Under the pieces are notes generated by a model that was not told the DNA's origin, did not search any database, and saw nothing but the letters and a program-made list of their open reading frames with translations. 64,000 bases of DNA from Micromonospora nigra (GTDB lineage: Bacteria; Actinomycetota; Actinomycetes; Mycobacteriales; Micromonosporaceae). The position numbers and the translations under genes are program-made. Numbering within the stretch: the stretch's first letter is position 1; every line of letters starts with the position of its first letter. Location: NCBI RefSeq assembly GCF_900091585.1, contig NZ_FMHT01000003.1:2217501-2281500 (forward strand), given 5' to 3'. Positions 1-8,989 of this stretch are shown here, in pieces.

Positions 1-131
1 CCTGCCGGCGGACCGACCGGACCGGCGACGGCCCGGTCAGGTCGCGGGGGTACGGCGGCGTCATGTTCCGAGCGTCGCACAGCAACCACCCTTTATCGGG
101 CATTTGCCGCCTGATACGTGAAACACCCCAG

Positions 132-1088
132 TCAGAGTGGCGGACCCTGGTATCGGCGACCGTCCCGGTACGGCCACGGATTGGCCACGCAGCCCTTGAG
201 GAACAGCGTCTGCTGCATCATCACCGGCGCCGGCCGGCCCCGCCCCGGGCAGCGTTCGTGGCGGTTGCCGAGCTGGTGGCCGACCTCGTGGTTGACGACG
301 TACGTCCGGTAGACCGACAGCGGCACCCCGGCCCGGACGAAGTGCGGCACCGACAGCCGCCAGCGCTCCAGATTGACGATGACCTTGCCGGGTGCCCGGC
401 ACGACGTGTACGGCCGGCCACCGACCCGGATGTCCACGCCGCCCGCCGCGCACATCAGCCCCGCCGTGCGAGCGGTCGCCAGGTAGACCGTGAAGTCGTG
501 CCGGGCATCCCGGCCCACCTGCCGCAGCCGCAGCCGCCCGCCGTCCACCCAGCTGCCCGGCCCCGCGAGGGCCGCCTCCACCTCGGCGGCGAATTGCCCC
601 GGATCCTCGCCCGCACCCCGCTCCACCGCCACCCGGTAGCGCTGCACCGCCCCCGACCCGCCCAGCACTCGACCCGCCCAATCGGCGTAGCCGAAGCTGC
701 CCCGCCCGGCGTCGGGAACCGGCCCGGTCAGCTGCAACACCGGCTCGGTCCGTGGCGGGGCGCTGCCCGGCCCCGCACCGGCCGGTGCCGCGACCCCCGG
801 CTGGGCCGTCCCCACGGACGGCGGCGTCCCCACGGAAGGCGGCGTCCCGGTGGCCGGTGAGGGCGCGGCGGGAGACGACCCGGCGGCCCGCACGCCGGCC
901 GCCGACCCCCCGGCGTCCGGAACAGGCCGGGTGGCGACCACGACCACCACCGCACCGACCGCGAGCACCAGACCGAACAGCTGCCGGCTGCGCAAGCCGC
1001 CGACCCGCCCGGTGTCGACGCGCCGCGGGCGGCGGCGACCCGTCGGGACGGAGGCCGACCTGCGGCGGAACCGGGACATCCGGCTCAT
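132..1088 (-). CDS. DUF3152 family membrane-anchored putative zinc metalloprotease
   Basis: The 318-residue product has a basic N-terminus, one membrane segment at about residues 37-53, a Pro/Thr/Gly-rich linker and a C-terminal DUF3152-type domain, so the domain should lie outside the membrane. The domain carries HEVGHQLGNRH at 267-277, which fits the metzincin zinc pattern HExxHxxGxxH. A Met-containing segment (PVMMQQ) about 14 residues later resembles a Met-turn. The ATG at 1088 is chosen because it overlaps the stop of the upstream hydrolase as ATGA, which suggests translational coupling; a second Met lies at 1079. The family is usually annotated as unknown; protease activity is inferred from the motif. 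A homologue sits beside the same TetR/DUF3107 genes in mycobacteria. Confidence 0.85.
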   Translation of the reverse strand: MSRMSRFRRRSASVPTGRRRPRRVDTGRVGGLRSRQLFGLVLAVGAVVVVVATRPVPDAGGSAAGVRAAGSSPAAPSPATGTPPSVGTPPSVGTAQPGVAAPAGAGPGSAPPRTEPVLQLTGPVPDAGRGSFGYADWAGRVLGGSGAVQRYRVAVERGAGEDPGQFAAEVEAALAGPGSWVDGGRLRLRQVGRDARHDFTVYLATARTAGLMCAAGGVDIRVGGRPYTSCRAPGKVIVNLERWRLSVPHFVRAGVPLSVYRTYVVNHEVGHQLGNRHERCPGRGRPAPVMMQQTLFLKGCVANPWPYRDGRRYQGPPL

Positions 1089-2071
1089 CCTGCCATGTCG
1101 GGCCGTTCCAGGGCGGTACCCACCCCGTCCGTCTCGGCGAGGAGCCCCAGCACCGCGCGGGCGACCAGCCGGGGCACCTCGAGCTGGGCCACGTGGCCGA
1201 CGCCGTCCAGCAGCATCAACCGGCTGTCCGGGATCACCCGCGCGGTCTGCGGCGCCACCCGCACGTCGACCAGCCGGTCCTGACGACCGCCGACGACCAG
1301 CGTCGGTGCCCGAACCGCCGCCGCCAGCCGCCACAGCGAACCCGACCCCGGCAGGTACGCCCGCAGGAAGCTGGCGACCAGGCCCCGGAACGTGCGGACG
1401 TACGCGGCGGCGTAGTGCTCCGCCTCGTACCGCACCCGGATCTCCTCCAGCGCCTCCTGCCGGCGCTGGTCACTGATCCGGGTCAGGTCGGCGACGCACG
1501 ACTCCATCACCTGCTGTGCCATCACCTCCGGTGCGAGCTGGGCCAGCCGCCAGGCGGCCAGCCGTTCCCCCCGGGGGACCGCCAGCAGCGGCAGCATCCG
1601 CCCCTGCAACGACCGGCGGAAGTCGAGGAACGGCAGGGCCGGCGACACCAGGGTCAGGGTGCGCACCAGATCCGGCCGCAACGCCGCCACGTGCACCGAC
1701 ACCGAGCCACCGAGGGAGTTGCCGAACAGGTGCACCGGCCCCCGGTCGGAGTGCTCGATCCAGCGCACCACCCGCTGGGCGAAGGACGGGATCGTGTAGC
1801 GCTGACCGGGCTCGCTGCGTCCGAAGCCCGGCAGGTCGATCGCCTGCCCGTCGAGCCGCTCGGCGAGCAGGCCGGCGAGGTCGGTCCAGTTCTGCGAGGA
1901 GCCGCCGAGACCGTGCACGTAGAGGGCCGGCTCGGCGTCGGGCCCGGTGGCCGGAGTGTCCCGCACGTAGGTCACGGAACCGTCGAGGTGCACCTCCCGG
2001 CCGGGCCAGGGCGGTGGGACCGAGGGCGCGGGCAACAGGTGGTCGGGGCCGAGGATGGCGCGCTTCATCAT
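1085..2071 (-). CDS. alpha/beta-fold hydrolase
   Basis: This 328-residue protein has the alpha/beta-hydrolase pattern: an HGLGG oxyanion segment, the nucleophile elbow GNSLGG, an acid in GGRQDRLVD and a late histidine in DGVGHVAQLE. There is no signal peptide, so it is probably cytoplasmic. Substrate cannot be told from sequence; esterase, lipase and haloperoxidase-like members share this layout. Two Met codons (2071 and 2068) begin the conserved region; longer upstream reading is low-complexity and unlikely to be translated. It lies 20 nt after the upstream low-complexity gene and overlaps the DUF3152 gene by 4 nt, so the three probably share a transcript. Confidence 0.88.
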   Translation of the reverse strand: MMKRAILGPDHLLPAPSVPPPWPGREVHLDGSVTYVRDTPATGPDAEPALYVHGLGGSSQNWTDLAGLLAERLDGQAIDLPGFGRSEPGQRYTIPSFAQRVVRWIEHSDRGPVHLFGNSLGGSVSVHVAALRPDLVRTLTLVSPALPFLDFRRSLQGRMLPLLAVPRGERLAAWRLAQLAPEVMAQQVMESCVADLTRISDQRRQEALEEIRVRYEAEHYAAAYVRTFRGLVASFLRAYLPGSGSLWRLAAAVRAPTLVVGGRQDRLVDVRVAPQTARVIPDSRLMLLDGVGHVAQLEVPRLVARAVLGLLAETDGVGTALERPDMAG

Positions 2072-2091
2072 TCCAGTCTGCCCGGACACGC

Positions 2092-5027
2092 TCAGGCCAG
2101 CAGGGCCTCCAGCCGCCGGTTCACCGCGGCCAGGGTGGCCCGCACCACCGCCTGCCGGGGATCGCCGGCCACCAGCGCCGAACCGGCGAGCTGCTCCACC
2201 CAGCCGTCGCAGACCAGCAGCACGACCACAGTGGCCACCTCGCAGTTGCCGAACGGCACCACCGCCGTGTGCTCCACGAAACACCGGCCCCGGTCGGTGG
2301 ACGTGGCCGCCCCGCCCAGCAGTTCGTCGACGGCCGCGGCGGCGGCCACGGCGCACAGCCGCAGCACGTACCCGTCGACCGCCGGCCCGGTCGCGTAGCC
2401 GGCGGCGTTCTGCTCGCCGGCGACCAGGCGGACCTCCACCGTCGCGTCCAGCCCGAAGGTGCTGACCTGGACGTGGTCGATCACCACGCGGGGGCCCGGA
2501 TTGCCGCCGGTGTCCAGCGGCCGGGACGGGGCCGTCTCCGTGCTGGTCATCTGACCACCCGAGTACGAGGAACCGAGCGTGGCGGGGCTCCCGGTCGCCG
2601 CGCCCACCACCGACGTCGCCGGGTCCTCCACGGTGGCCCGACCACGGTGTGGCGTGGTGGACGGCCGGCGACGGCGGAGAGCCTCGGTGGCTGCCTCGGC
2701 GCGTACCTGCGGAGCGTCCGGGCGGCCGGGCACCGCCAACCGTCCCGGCACCCGGGCCTCGGCGAGGGCCTCAGCCGTCGGCCCGGCTTCCGCGCCGGAC
2801 GCGGCGGCGGGCGAACCCGTGGCACGGGACTCCGCGGCACGGGACTCGGCGGCACGGCGGCGGGCGGTCGGCACGGGTGGCGGCGGGGGTGCTCCCGGCA
2901 GGTTCTGCGGGGCCGCGGCCAGGCCCATCCGCTCCTGGAGCAACCGCGCCACCTGCCGGCTCACCTCGGCCGGGTCGGCCCCGTCCGAGAGGTCCAGCCG
3001 GAGGCTGTGCGCGCCCGCGGGGGTACGGCGCAGCTTGGCGTCGCGGACGCCGCCCACCCCCCGCACGGCGTCGAGGATCGCGTCGACGTCGAAGCCCTCG
3101 GGCCGCTCGCGCAGTGGAGCGGGCTCGTCGTCGCGGCGCAGGTGGGTGGCGATGCGGGCGAGTTCCGGGGTTTCGGCAGGTGGCTCCACGGCTGGCGGCT
3201 CCGGCACGACGGGCACGTCCGGCTCGGCGGGGACACGTTGCGGCAGCACCGGCGACGTCTGGTCCGGGGACCGGTCGTCGGCCGGTGCCACCGGCACCGG
3301 GTCGGGGGCGGAGCGGCGGGCCGCGTAGGGGGGTGCGCTCGTCGGTGCGGGCGCGGACGGGGTGCGGTCGTGTCGGCCGGCGCCGCTCGTGGCGGGCCCG
3401 GCGGCCGATGGGCCGGTCGCCGTCTCGTCGACGACCGGCCGGAGCCGGAACGGCCGGGTGGCCCTCGGGGGGCCGCGTCGGCCTCCGCCGTCCCGGCGGG
3501 AGGCATGTCCCGCGAGGCCGGCGGAGCGCTGGTCGGGCGGGCCCAGGCGGGCCGGTCCTCGGGCGCGACGCCGGCCGGACAGGGCGGGACGCCGGTCGAC
3601 TGGTCGGACGCGGCCGGCGGCACGCTGACCGGGCGACCCGTCGGCGCGGGACCGCCGAGGGACCACGCCCGCTGGGCGGCGGGCGAGGCAGGCTCCGCGA
3701 CGGGGGGCACGGCGGTCAGGCGGCCGGTGGCCCAGGGCGGTCGATCGGCCGTGGAACCGGGGCCGGCCGCCGGTGGCGCGCTGGTCGGCCCGCCTGCGGG
3801 CTGGGAGGACCGGTCGACGGGTGGCGCGCTGCGCGGCCGGGACTCCGCCACCGGTGGGGTGCCGGCCGGAGCGGGTGGGGCGCCGGCCGGGACAGGTGGG
3901 CCGTCGGCCGGAACTGGTCGGCCGTCGGCCCAGCGGGGTCGGCCGGTCGGGGCGGGGGCCGCCTCCGGTACGGGGGTCGGGTCGGCCCAGGACGGGCGCG
4001 TGGCGTCGACCGGCCGCTCCGGCCCGGCCCAGGCGGGTTGGACGGGCGGGGCCGAGGTCGGCGGGTCGCCCGCCTCGTTAGGTCGGGGCAGCTCGTAGGG
4101 GCGGGCCGGTTCTGCCCGCACCGGCTCGTACGGTCGGGTGGGCTCGGCACGCACCGGCTCGTACGACCGGTGTGACTCGCCCTCCCGGGCCGACATCCGG
4201 GCAGCACGGGACCGGTGAGCGACCGGCTCCCCCTCGTCCTCCCGGTTCCACGACGGGGCCCAGCCACCGCCCCAACTCGGCCGGTTCCAGCTCGGGCCCG
4301 ACCAGTCGGGTTCGGCCGGCGCACCGCCGCCCGACCGACCCCGGCCGGGTTCCGGTGCGGCCGGCGCACGGTCGGCGGGGTTCGGCTCGGACGGGAAGGT
4401 GTCGTCGCCCGGAGCATCGGCGCTCGCGGCCACCGCGGGCCGGTCGGGGGCGTGCAACCCGGGTGGCATCTCGAAGCCGGACGCGGCGGTGCCGACCGGC
4501 GGAACCTGGCCGGCGGGCGGCGCGGACGTCGGCGGGCCGGCGGGCGACCAGCGGCGGAAGCCCGGGTGGTCGTCCAACCGGGACGGCCTGTCGGGTGGGC
4601 CCGCGTCGGTCGGGGCGGCGGAGCGCTCGGCGGCCGGGGCCGGGCGTTGCAGCGGCACCGCGAGCCGTTCGTCGCCGTGCGGGTCCGGGTGCCCGCCGGG
4701 CGGGACGCTGACCGGGGAGCGCCACCCGCCGGCGGGGTCGGAGGACACGCCGTTGACCCGGCGCCCGTTGACCCGGCCGGCCCCGCTGGTGTCCCCGATC
4801 GGGCCGGGTGAGGACGCGGGCAGGTCGCCGTGCCGGGAGGAGGAGGCGGCCCAGCCGATCTCCTCGGGGGCCCACGACGCGGGATCCCGGGTGTCCCCGC
4901 CGGACCAGGACCAACCGGCCGTGGGGGGCGCCCATCCGTCGCCGGCGCGGGTCAGGTCGTCCTGCTGACCCGTCCCTTCGCCGTGCTCTCCCGGGGTGGC
5001 GGCACCGGGTTGCCCTGTTTCACTCAC
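2092..5027 (-). pseudogene. Pro/Ala-rich protein of unknown function, interrupted by a frameshift
   Basis: Translation starts at GTG 5027 behind a good ribosome site (AAGGAG at 5039-5034, 6 nt spacing). The first ~520 residues are Pro/Ala/Trp-rich with repeated PTSAPP and YEPVRAEP motifs. At the six-G run 3467-3472 the frame that carries recognisable protein changes: PTSAPP-style sequence and a conserved C-terminal part continue in another minus-strand frame down to 2092. One extra C in the run would join them. The C-terminal part has a compact module around FDVDAILDAVRGVGGVRDAK followed by a ~150-residue alpha/beta domain. That domain could also start independently at ATG 2550. I do not recognise a function. 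The break may be a sequencing error or a real mutation. A similar arrangement could not be checked. Confidence 0.7.
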
Positions 5028-5062
5028 CGCGCGCTCCTTGGTCGCCCCCGCTGAGGCTACCG

Positions 5063-5090
5063 TGTGGCGACAGTGGCGATAAGTTACAGC
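5063..5090. promoter_or_regulatory. possible divergent promoter/operator region
   Basis: In the 147-nt gap between the divergent TetR gene and the low-complexity gene, GTGGCGA occurs twice (5064-5070 and 5073-5079) next to an AT-rich stretch containing TAAGTT. A TetR regulator often binds its own divergent promoter. No clear long palindrome is visible, so this is a weak call. Confidence 0.25.
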
Positions 5091-5174
5091 AGCGGGCCAA
5101 TTCCGCGAGGGGCCGAGGGGCCCTGACCGGTTCGAGGTGAATGCCGGCTCGTACGAAGAAACTCGGAGGTTCCC

Positions 5175-5813
5175 ATGACCGCTGTGGGGAACGGTGCCCA
5201 GACCGCCGGCCGGCCCACCCGCCTGCCCCGATCCGCGCGCCGCAAGCAGCTTCTCGCGGCGGCTCAGGAGGTGTTCGTCGCGCAGGGCTACCACGCTGCG
5301 GCGATGGACGACATCGCCGAGCGGGCAGGGGTGTCGAAGCCGGTGCTCTACCAGCACTTCCCCGGCAAGATGGACCTCTACCTCGCCCTGCTCGACACGC
5401 ACTGTGACGCGATCGTCGCGAAGGTGCACGACGCCATGCGCAGCACCAACGACAACAAGGAGCGGGTCGGCGCGTCGGTGCAGGCCTACTTCGACTTCGT
5501 CGACCACGAGAGCGAGGCGTTCCGGCTGGTCTTCGAGTCCGACCTGCGCAACGACCCGGCGGTGCGGCAGCGCGTGGAACGGGTCGAGCAGGGCTGCATC
5601 GCGGCCATCACCGACACGATCATCTCGGACACCGGCGTGAGCAGGTCGCACGCCGAGCTGCTCGCCTCGGGTCTGGTGGGCGCGGCGGAGACGGCCGCGC
5701 AGTTCTGGCTGGCCGGCGGCCGGCAGGTGCCGAAGGCCGAGGCGGAGGCGCTGGTCGCCGCCCTGTCCTGGCGAGGGATCGCCAGCTTCCCGTTGCAGGG
5801 TGAGTCAGCCTGA
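5175..5813 (+). CDS. TetR/AcrR family transcriptional regulator
   Basis: The 212-residue protein has an N-terminal TetR helix-turn-helix at about residues 20-66 (AAAQEVFVAQGYHAAAMDD, then GVSKPVLYQHF), and an all-helical C-terminal ligand domain of normal size. ATG 5175 follows GGAGG at 5164-5168. It is divergent from the Pro-rich gene and precedes the DUF3107 gene by 65 nt. This TetR/DUF3107 pair is conserved in actinobacteria, so it probably regulates a housekeeping or stress function and not a drug pump; the ligand is unknown. Confidence 0.93.
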   Translation: MTAVGNGAQTAGRPTRLPRSARRKQLLAAAQEVFVAQGYHAAAMDDIAERAGVSKPVLYQHFPGKMDLYLALLDTHCDAIVAKVHDAMRSTNDNKERVGASVQAYFDFVDHESEAFRLVFESDLRNDPAVRQRVERVEQGCIAAITDTIISDTGVSRSHAELLASGLVGAAETAAQFWLAGGRQVPKAEAEALVAALSWRGIASFPLQGESA

Positions 5814-5878
5814 ACATCCGGCCCCGAGATCGGATAGCCTTCCCATCGGCGGTCCTTTCGCCCGAACGAGGAGGCACA

Positions 5879-6106
5879 GTGGAGGTCAAGATCGGCGTGC
5901 AGTACGCGCCCCGCGAACTGGTGCTGGAGAGCGCCCAGACGCCGGCCGAGATCGAGCAGATCGTGACCGAATCCATGGCCAAGGCCGAGGGCACGCTGTC
6001 CCTCACCGACGAGAAGGGCCGGCGGGTCATCGTGCCGGTCAACAAGGTCGCCTACGTCGAGATCGCCGAGGCGTCCCCGCGGGCGGTGGGTTTCACCGTT
6101 CGCTGA
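5879..6106 (+). CDS. DUF3107 family protein
   Basis: A 75-residue protein that begins VEVKIGVQYAPRELVLES and matches the small DUF3107 family in length and pattern. The start is GTG 5879 with GAGGAGG at 5868-5874. It follows the TetR gene in the same direction, as in mycobacteria (Rv3208A). No catalytic motif is visible and the function is unknown; the predicted fold is a small alpha/beta domain. It ends only 3 nt from the stop of the convergent ferritin-like gene. Confidence 0.88.
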   Translation: MEVKIGVQYAPRELVLESAQTPAEIEQIVTESMAKAEGTLSLTDEKGRRVIVPVNKVAYVEIAEASPRAVGFTVR

Positions 6107-6109
6107 CGG

Positions 6110-6757
6110 TCAGTTGTTGAGTCCGGCGGCGGCCATCCGCGTGGTGTGCGCGGCGGTCAGCCGCCGGAACAGCATCTGGGGGTCCATCCGCTCGTCACGG
6201 GCGATCAGCGCGGTGAGCGCCCCCCGGTCGGCCGCCGCCACCCGGCCCGCCTGGGACAGCGCCTCGCCGACCAGGCGCCGGGCCCACATGGAGAGCCGCC
6301 CGGCCACCTTCGGGTCGGCGGCGACGGCGAGCCGGATCTCGGCGGCGGCGAAGTCCGCGTAGCGCGACTCGTGCAGCACATCCAGGATGAGCTGCCGGTC
6401 GGGCCCGGTGAGCGCCCCGGCGATCTCACGAAGGAAGTCGTCGGTGATGGCGTCCCCCACGTACGCCTTGGTGACGGCCTCGGCCCAGTCTCTCGGCTCG
6501 GTCGAGTCGTGGTAGGCCTGCAGGGGCGCGACGTAAGGGGCCATCGCGTCGTCGGGCAGCACGCCGAGGACGGCGAGCCGGTCGGCGAGACGTCGGTAGT
6601 TGGCGATCTCCGCGGCGGCCATCTCGCCCAGCGCCGCACGTCTGTGCAGGTCGGGGGCGAGTCGGGCGTCGGCGGCCAGCCGCTCGAACGCGAGCAGCTC
6701 GCCCAGGGCCACCAGCCCGAGCAGGTCGACGACGGCGTGGTCGGTGGGGGCGGGCAC
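6110..6757 (-). CDS. ferritin-like fold protein
   Basis: This 215-residue, nearly all-helical protein has ELLAFERLAADA near the N-terminus and EMAAAEIANYRR at about 45-56. These Glu-rich helices resemble the four-helix bundle of ferritin-like/rubrerythrin-type diiron proteins, including the MiaE-like group. Metal ligands seem only partly conserved, so a diiron site is possible but not shown. The start is GTG 6757. The gene sits convergent to DUF3107 and divergent from the DEAD-box helicase, the same order as the Rv3210c homologue in mycobacteria. Confidence 0.8.
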   Translation of the reverse strand: MPAPTDHAVVDLLGLVALGELLAFERLAADARLAPDLHRRAALGEMAAAEIANYRRLADRLAVLGVLPDDAMAPYVAPLQAYHDSTEPRDWAEAVTKAYVGDAITDDFLREIAGALTGPDRQLILDVLHESRYADFAAAEIRLAVAADPKVAGRLSMWARRLVGEALSQAGRVAAADRGALTALIARDERMDPQMLFRRLTAAHTTRMAAAGLNN

Positions 6758-7149
6758 GAGCGCAGGTTACCGTCCGCCGCGCCCCGGCGGGGACGCCGCC
6801 ATCCGTCAGCCGCAAGTGATGCAGGTCACAACAGATACCCCCGCCCGCACTGCCCGCTATCGGAATCAGGACGTCCGAGCAGGGCTTCAGGTAGCATGGA
6901 CGAGTTGCCGTGGGCACCGATCCGACCGCAATGGCATTCCACCGCAGTGGCATTCCACCCGGACGACCATCACCCGGAGTGGCATCCCAACCGGCAGTGG
7001 CATTCCACCCGGTCGACGTCCGGTCCACGCGGCGCGCGTGCGGCCCGGTCCGCCCGGCTCTTCGCCGCCGACCGTGTGGCCCGCGCCAAACCGAGAGCGC
7101 CCTGAGGACATGACGGGGCGCACCCACGAGAGGGCACCCCCAAATCCAT
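6758..7149. other. divergent intergenic region and helicase leader
   Basis: These 392 nt separate the ferritin-like gene from the DEAD-box helicase. I see a possible -10 (TAGCAT, 6892-6897) and, downstream of it, four copies of a short imperfect palindrome (see the repeat entry). A 67-codon open frame from 6910 to 7113 crosses the repeats but has no coding character; it could at most be a leader peptide. No known riboswitch is recognised. Confidence 0.5.
6932..7012 (+). repeat. four copies of TGGCATTCCACC-type palindromic repeat
   Basis: Copies start at 6932, 6949, 6980 and 6999. The second and fourth read GTGGCATTCCAC (GTGG-CATT-CCAC, a 4-bp inverted repeat); the others differ by one or two bases. 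The second and fourth also share the longer string GCAGTGGCATTCCACCC. They lie in the probable 5' leader of the DEAD-box RNA helicase gene, so they could be operators or small RNA hairpins. Confidence 0.75.
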
Positions 7150-8859
7150 ATGAGTGAGCTGACAGAAGACCTCACAACCGGCCAGGAACTGGCCCCCACC
7201 GCCCCGGTGCGACCGGAGGCGCCGACGTTCGCCGAGCTGGGCGCGCGGGCGGAGACCGTCGAGGCGCTGGCCGCCGCCGGCATCACCCGCGCCTTCGCCA
7301 TCCAGGAGTACGCGCTGCCGATCGCGCTGCGCGGCACCGACCTGATCGGCCAGGCCCCGACGGGCACCGGCAAGACCCTCGGCTTCGGCGTGCCGCTGCT
7401 GGAGCGGGTGTTCGCACCCGACGAGGGCAGCGACGGCGTGCCCCAGGCACTGGTCGTCGTACCCACCCGCGAGCTGGGCATCCAGGTCGCGAAGGACCTC
7501 GCGGCGGCAGGTCGCACCCGGGGCGTACGCGTACTGCCGATCTACGGTGGCGTGGCGTACGAGCCGCAGATCGACACGCTCCGCAAGGGCGTCGAAATTC
7601 TCGTCGGCACCCCCGGCCGCCTGCTCGACCTGGCCAAGCAGAAGCACCTGCGCCTGGACCGGGTGCACGCCCTGGTCCTGGACGAGGCCGACCGGATGCT
7701 CGACCTGGGCTTCCTCGACGACGTCGAGAAGATCCTCGCGATGCTGCCGGAGGACCGGCAGACCATGCTCTTCTCGGCCACGATGCCCGACCCGATCGTC
7801 GCGCTGTCCCGGCGCTTCCTGCGCCGGCCGGTGACGATCCACGCCGGGCACACCGCCGAGACCGGCCCCTCGCCGCAGACCCAGCAGCTGGTCTACCGCA
7901 CCCACTCGATGAACAAGGTCGAGATCGTGGCGCGGATCCTCCAGGCCGGGGGACGCGGGCTGACCATGATCTTCACCCGTACCAAGCGGGCCGCCGACCG
8001 CGTCGCCGAGGACCTGGACTTCCGGGGATTCGCGGTGGCCGCCGTGCACGGCGACCTCGGGCAGGGCGCGCGGGAGCGGGCGCTGCGGGCGTTCCGGGCC
8101 GGCAAGATCGACATCCTGGTCGCCACCGACGTGGCGGCGCGTGGGCTGGACGTCTCGGGTGTCACCCACGTCATCAACTACGACTGCCCGGAGGACCAGG
8201 ACACCTACACCCACCGGATCGGCCGGACCGGCCGCGCCGGGGCCACGGGTGTCGCGGTGACCTTCGTCGACTGGGACGACATGCCCCGCTGGCGGATCAT
8301 CGACAAGACCCTCGGGTTGGAGATGCCGGAGCCGCCGGAGACGTACCACACGTCCCCGCACCTCTACACCGACCTGGACATCTCCACCGAGGTCAGCGGC
8401 ACCCTGCCGACCGCCGAGCGCACCCGAGCCGGGCTGTCCGCCGAGGTCGAGGAGGACCTGGGTGGCCCGTCGCGGCGCGGCGAGGGCCGGGGCTCCCGCC
8501 GGGGCGAGGGCCGGGGTCGCGGCGAGGGCCGGGGCTCCCGCCGGGGCGAGAGCCGGGATCGCGGCGAGGGCCGGGATCGCGGTGGTGCCGGCTCCTCAGC
8601 CGGGCCCGACGCCGTCGAGGCGGCGACCGACGGTCCCGCCGAGGAGGGCACCCGCAGCCCGCGTCGCCGCCGGCGCCGCCGGGCCGGCGAGACGGTCGCG
8701 GGTGAGCCGACCGCCGTGGTGGCCACCGACGGCACACCCGCCACGGGCGCGGCGGAGGCCCCGGGCGCCGAGGGCGAGCCGGCCAGGCCACGTCGCCGCC
8801 GACGCCGCCGGAGCGGATCCGCCGCCGGTACGCCGGCCGAGGCGACCGCCGCGGACTGA
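7150..8859 (+). CDS. DEAD-box ATP-dependent RNA helicase (RhlE-like)
   Basis: A 569-residue RNA helicase. It has a Q-motif region before APTGTGKT (motif I), VLDEADRML (DEAD motif II), SAT (motif III) and HRIGRTGRAG (motif VI). The core ends near residue 400. The remaining ~150 residues are disordered and rich in RG/RRGEGRG repeats followed by Arg blocks (RRRRRRR-type), typical of RNA-binding tails. It should unwind or remodel structured RNA, in ribosome assembly or mRNA turnover. Gene order matches the rhlE region of mycobacteria. The repeat-bearing leader suggests post-transcriptional or operator control. Confidence 0.93.
   Translation: MSELTEDLTTGQELAPTAPVRPEAPTFAELGARAETVEALAAAGITRAFAIQEYALPIALRGTDLIGQAPTGTGKTLGFGVPLLERVFAPDEGSDGVPQALVVVPTRELGIQVAKDLAAAGRTRGVRVLPIYGGVAYEPQIDTLRKGVEILVGTPGRLLDLAKQKHLRLDRVHALVLDEADRMLDLGFLDDVEKILAMLPEDRQTMLFSATMPDPIVALSRRFLRRPVTIHAGHTAETGPSPQTQQLVYRTHSMNKVEIVARILQAGGRGLTMIFTRTKRAADRVAEDLDFRGFAVAAVHGDLGQGARERALRAFRAGKIDILVATDVAARGLDVSGVTHVINYDCPEDQDTYTHRIGRTGRAGATGVAVTFVDWDDMPRWRIIDKTLGLEMPEPPETYHTSPHLYTDLDISTEVSGTLPTAERTRAGLSAEVEEDLGGPSRRGEGRGSRRGEGRGRGEGRGSRRGESRDRGEGRDRGGAGSSAGPDAVEAATDGPAEEGTRSPRRRRRRRAGETVAGEPTAVVATDGTPATGAAEAPGAEGEPARPRRRRRRRSGSAAGTPAEATAAD
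8462..8592 (+). repeat. imperfect tandem repeat coding the RG-rich helicase tail
   Basis: Within the helicase gene, units of about 12-27 nt built on CGGGGCGAGGGCCGGGG encode SRRGEGRG / RGEGRG / DRGEGR segments. The array is likely to vary in copy number between strains by replication slippage without breaking frame. Confidence 0.6.
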
Positions 8860-8871
8860 CCGCACGAACGT

Positions 8872-8911
8872 CGACGTCCCCCGTACCGCTGAGCCGGTGC
8901 GGGGGACGTCG
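8872..8911 (+). terminator. intrinsic terminator-like hairpin after the helicase gene
   Basis: CGACGTCCCCCGTACC (8872-8887) can pair with GGTGCGGGGGACGTCG (8896-8911) to form a 16-bp stem with one G-T pair and an 8-nt loop. It starts 13 nt after the helicase stop. There is no T-run, as is common in actinobacteria. Confidence 0.7.
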
Positions 8912-8989
8912 CCTGTCCCGAGGCGACCCCACACCCGCCGCCGCAGGTCGGTCCCCCGCCGCAGCCCGCCCGAGCAGGAAGATGACGAG

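Noticed and set aside
1516..4098. Long open frame (860 codons) on the plus strand
   Set aside because: It is antisense to the hydrolase and Pro-rich gene, has biased Arg/Gly/Pro composition and no domain.
6910..7113. 67-codon leader peptide before the helicase
   Set aside because: No ribosome site or coding bias; the repeats fall in different frames within it.
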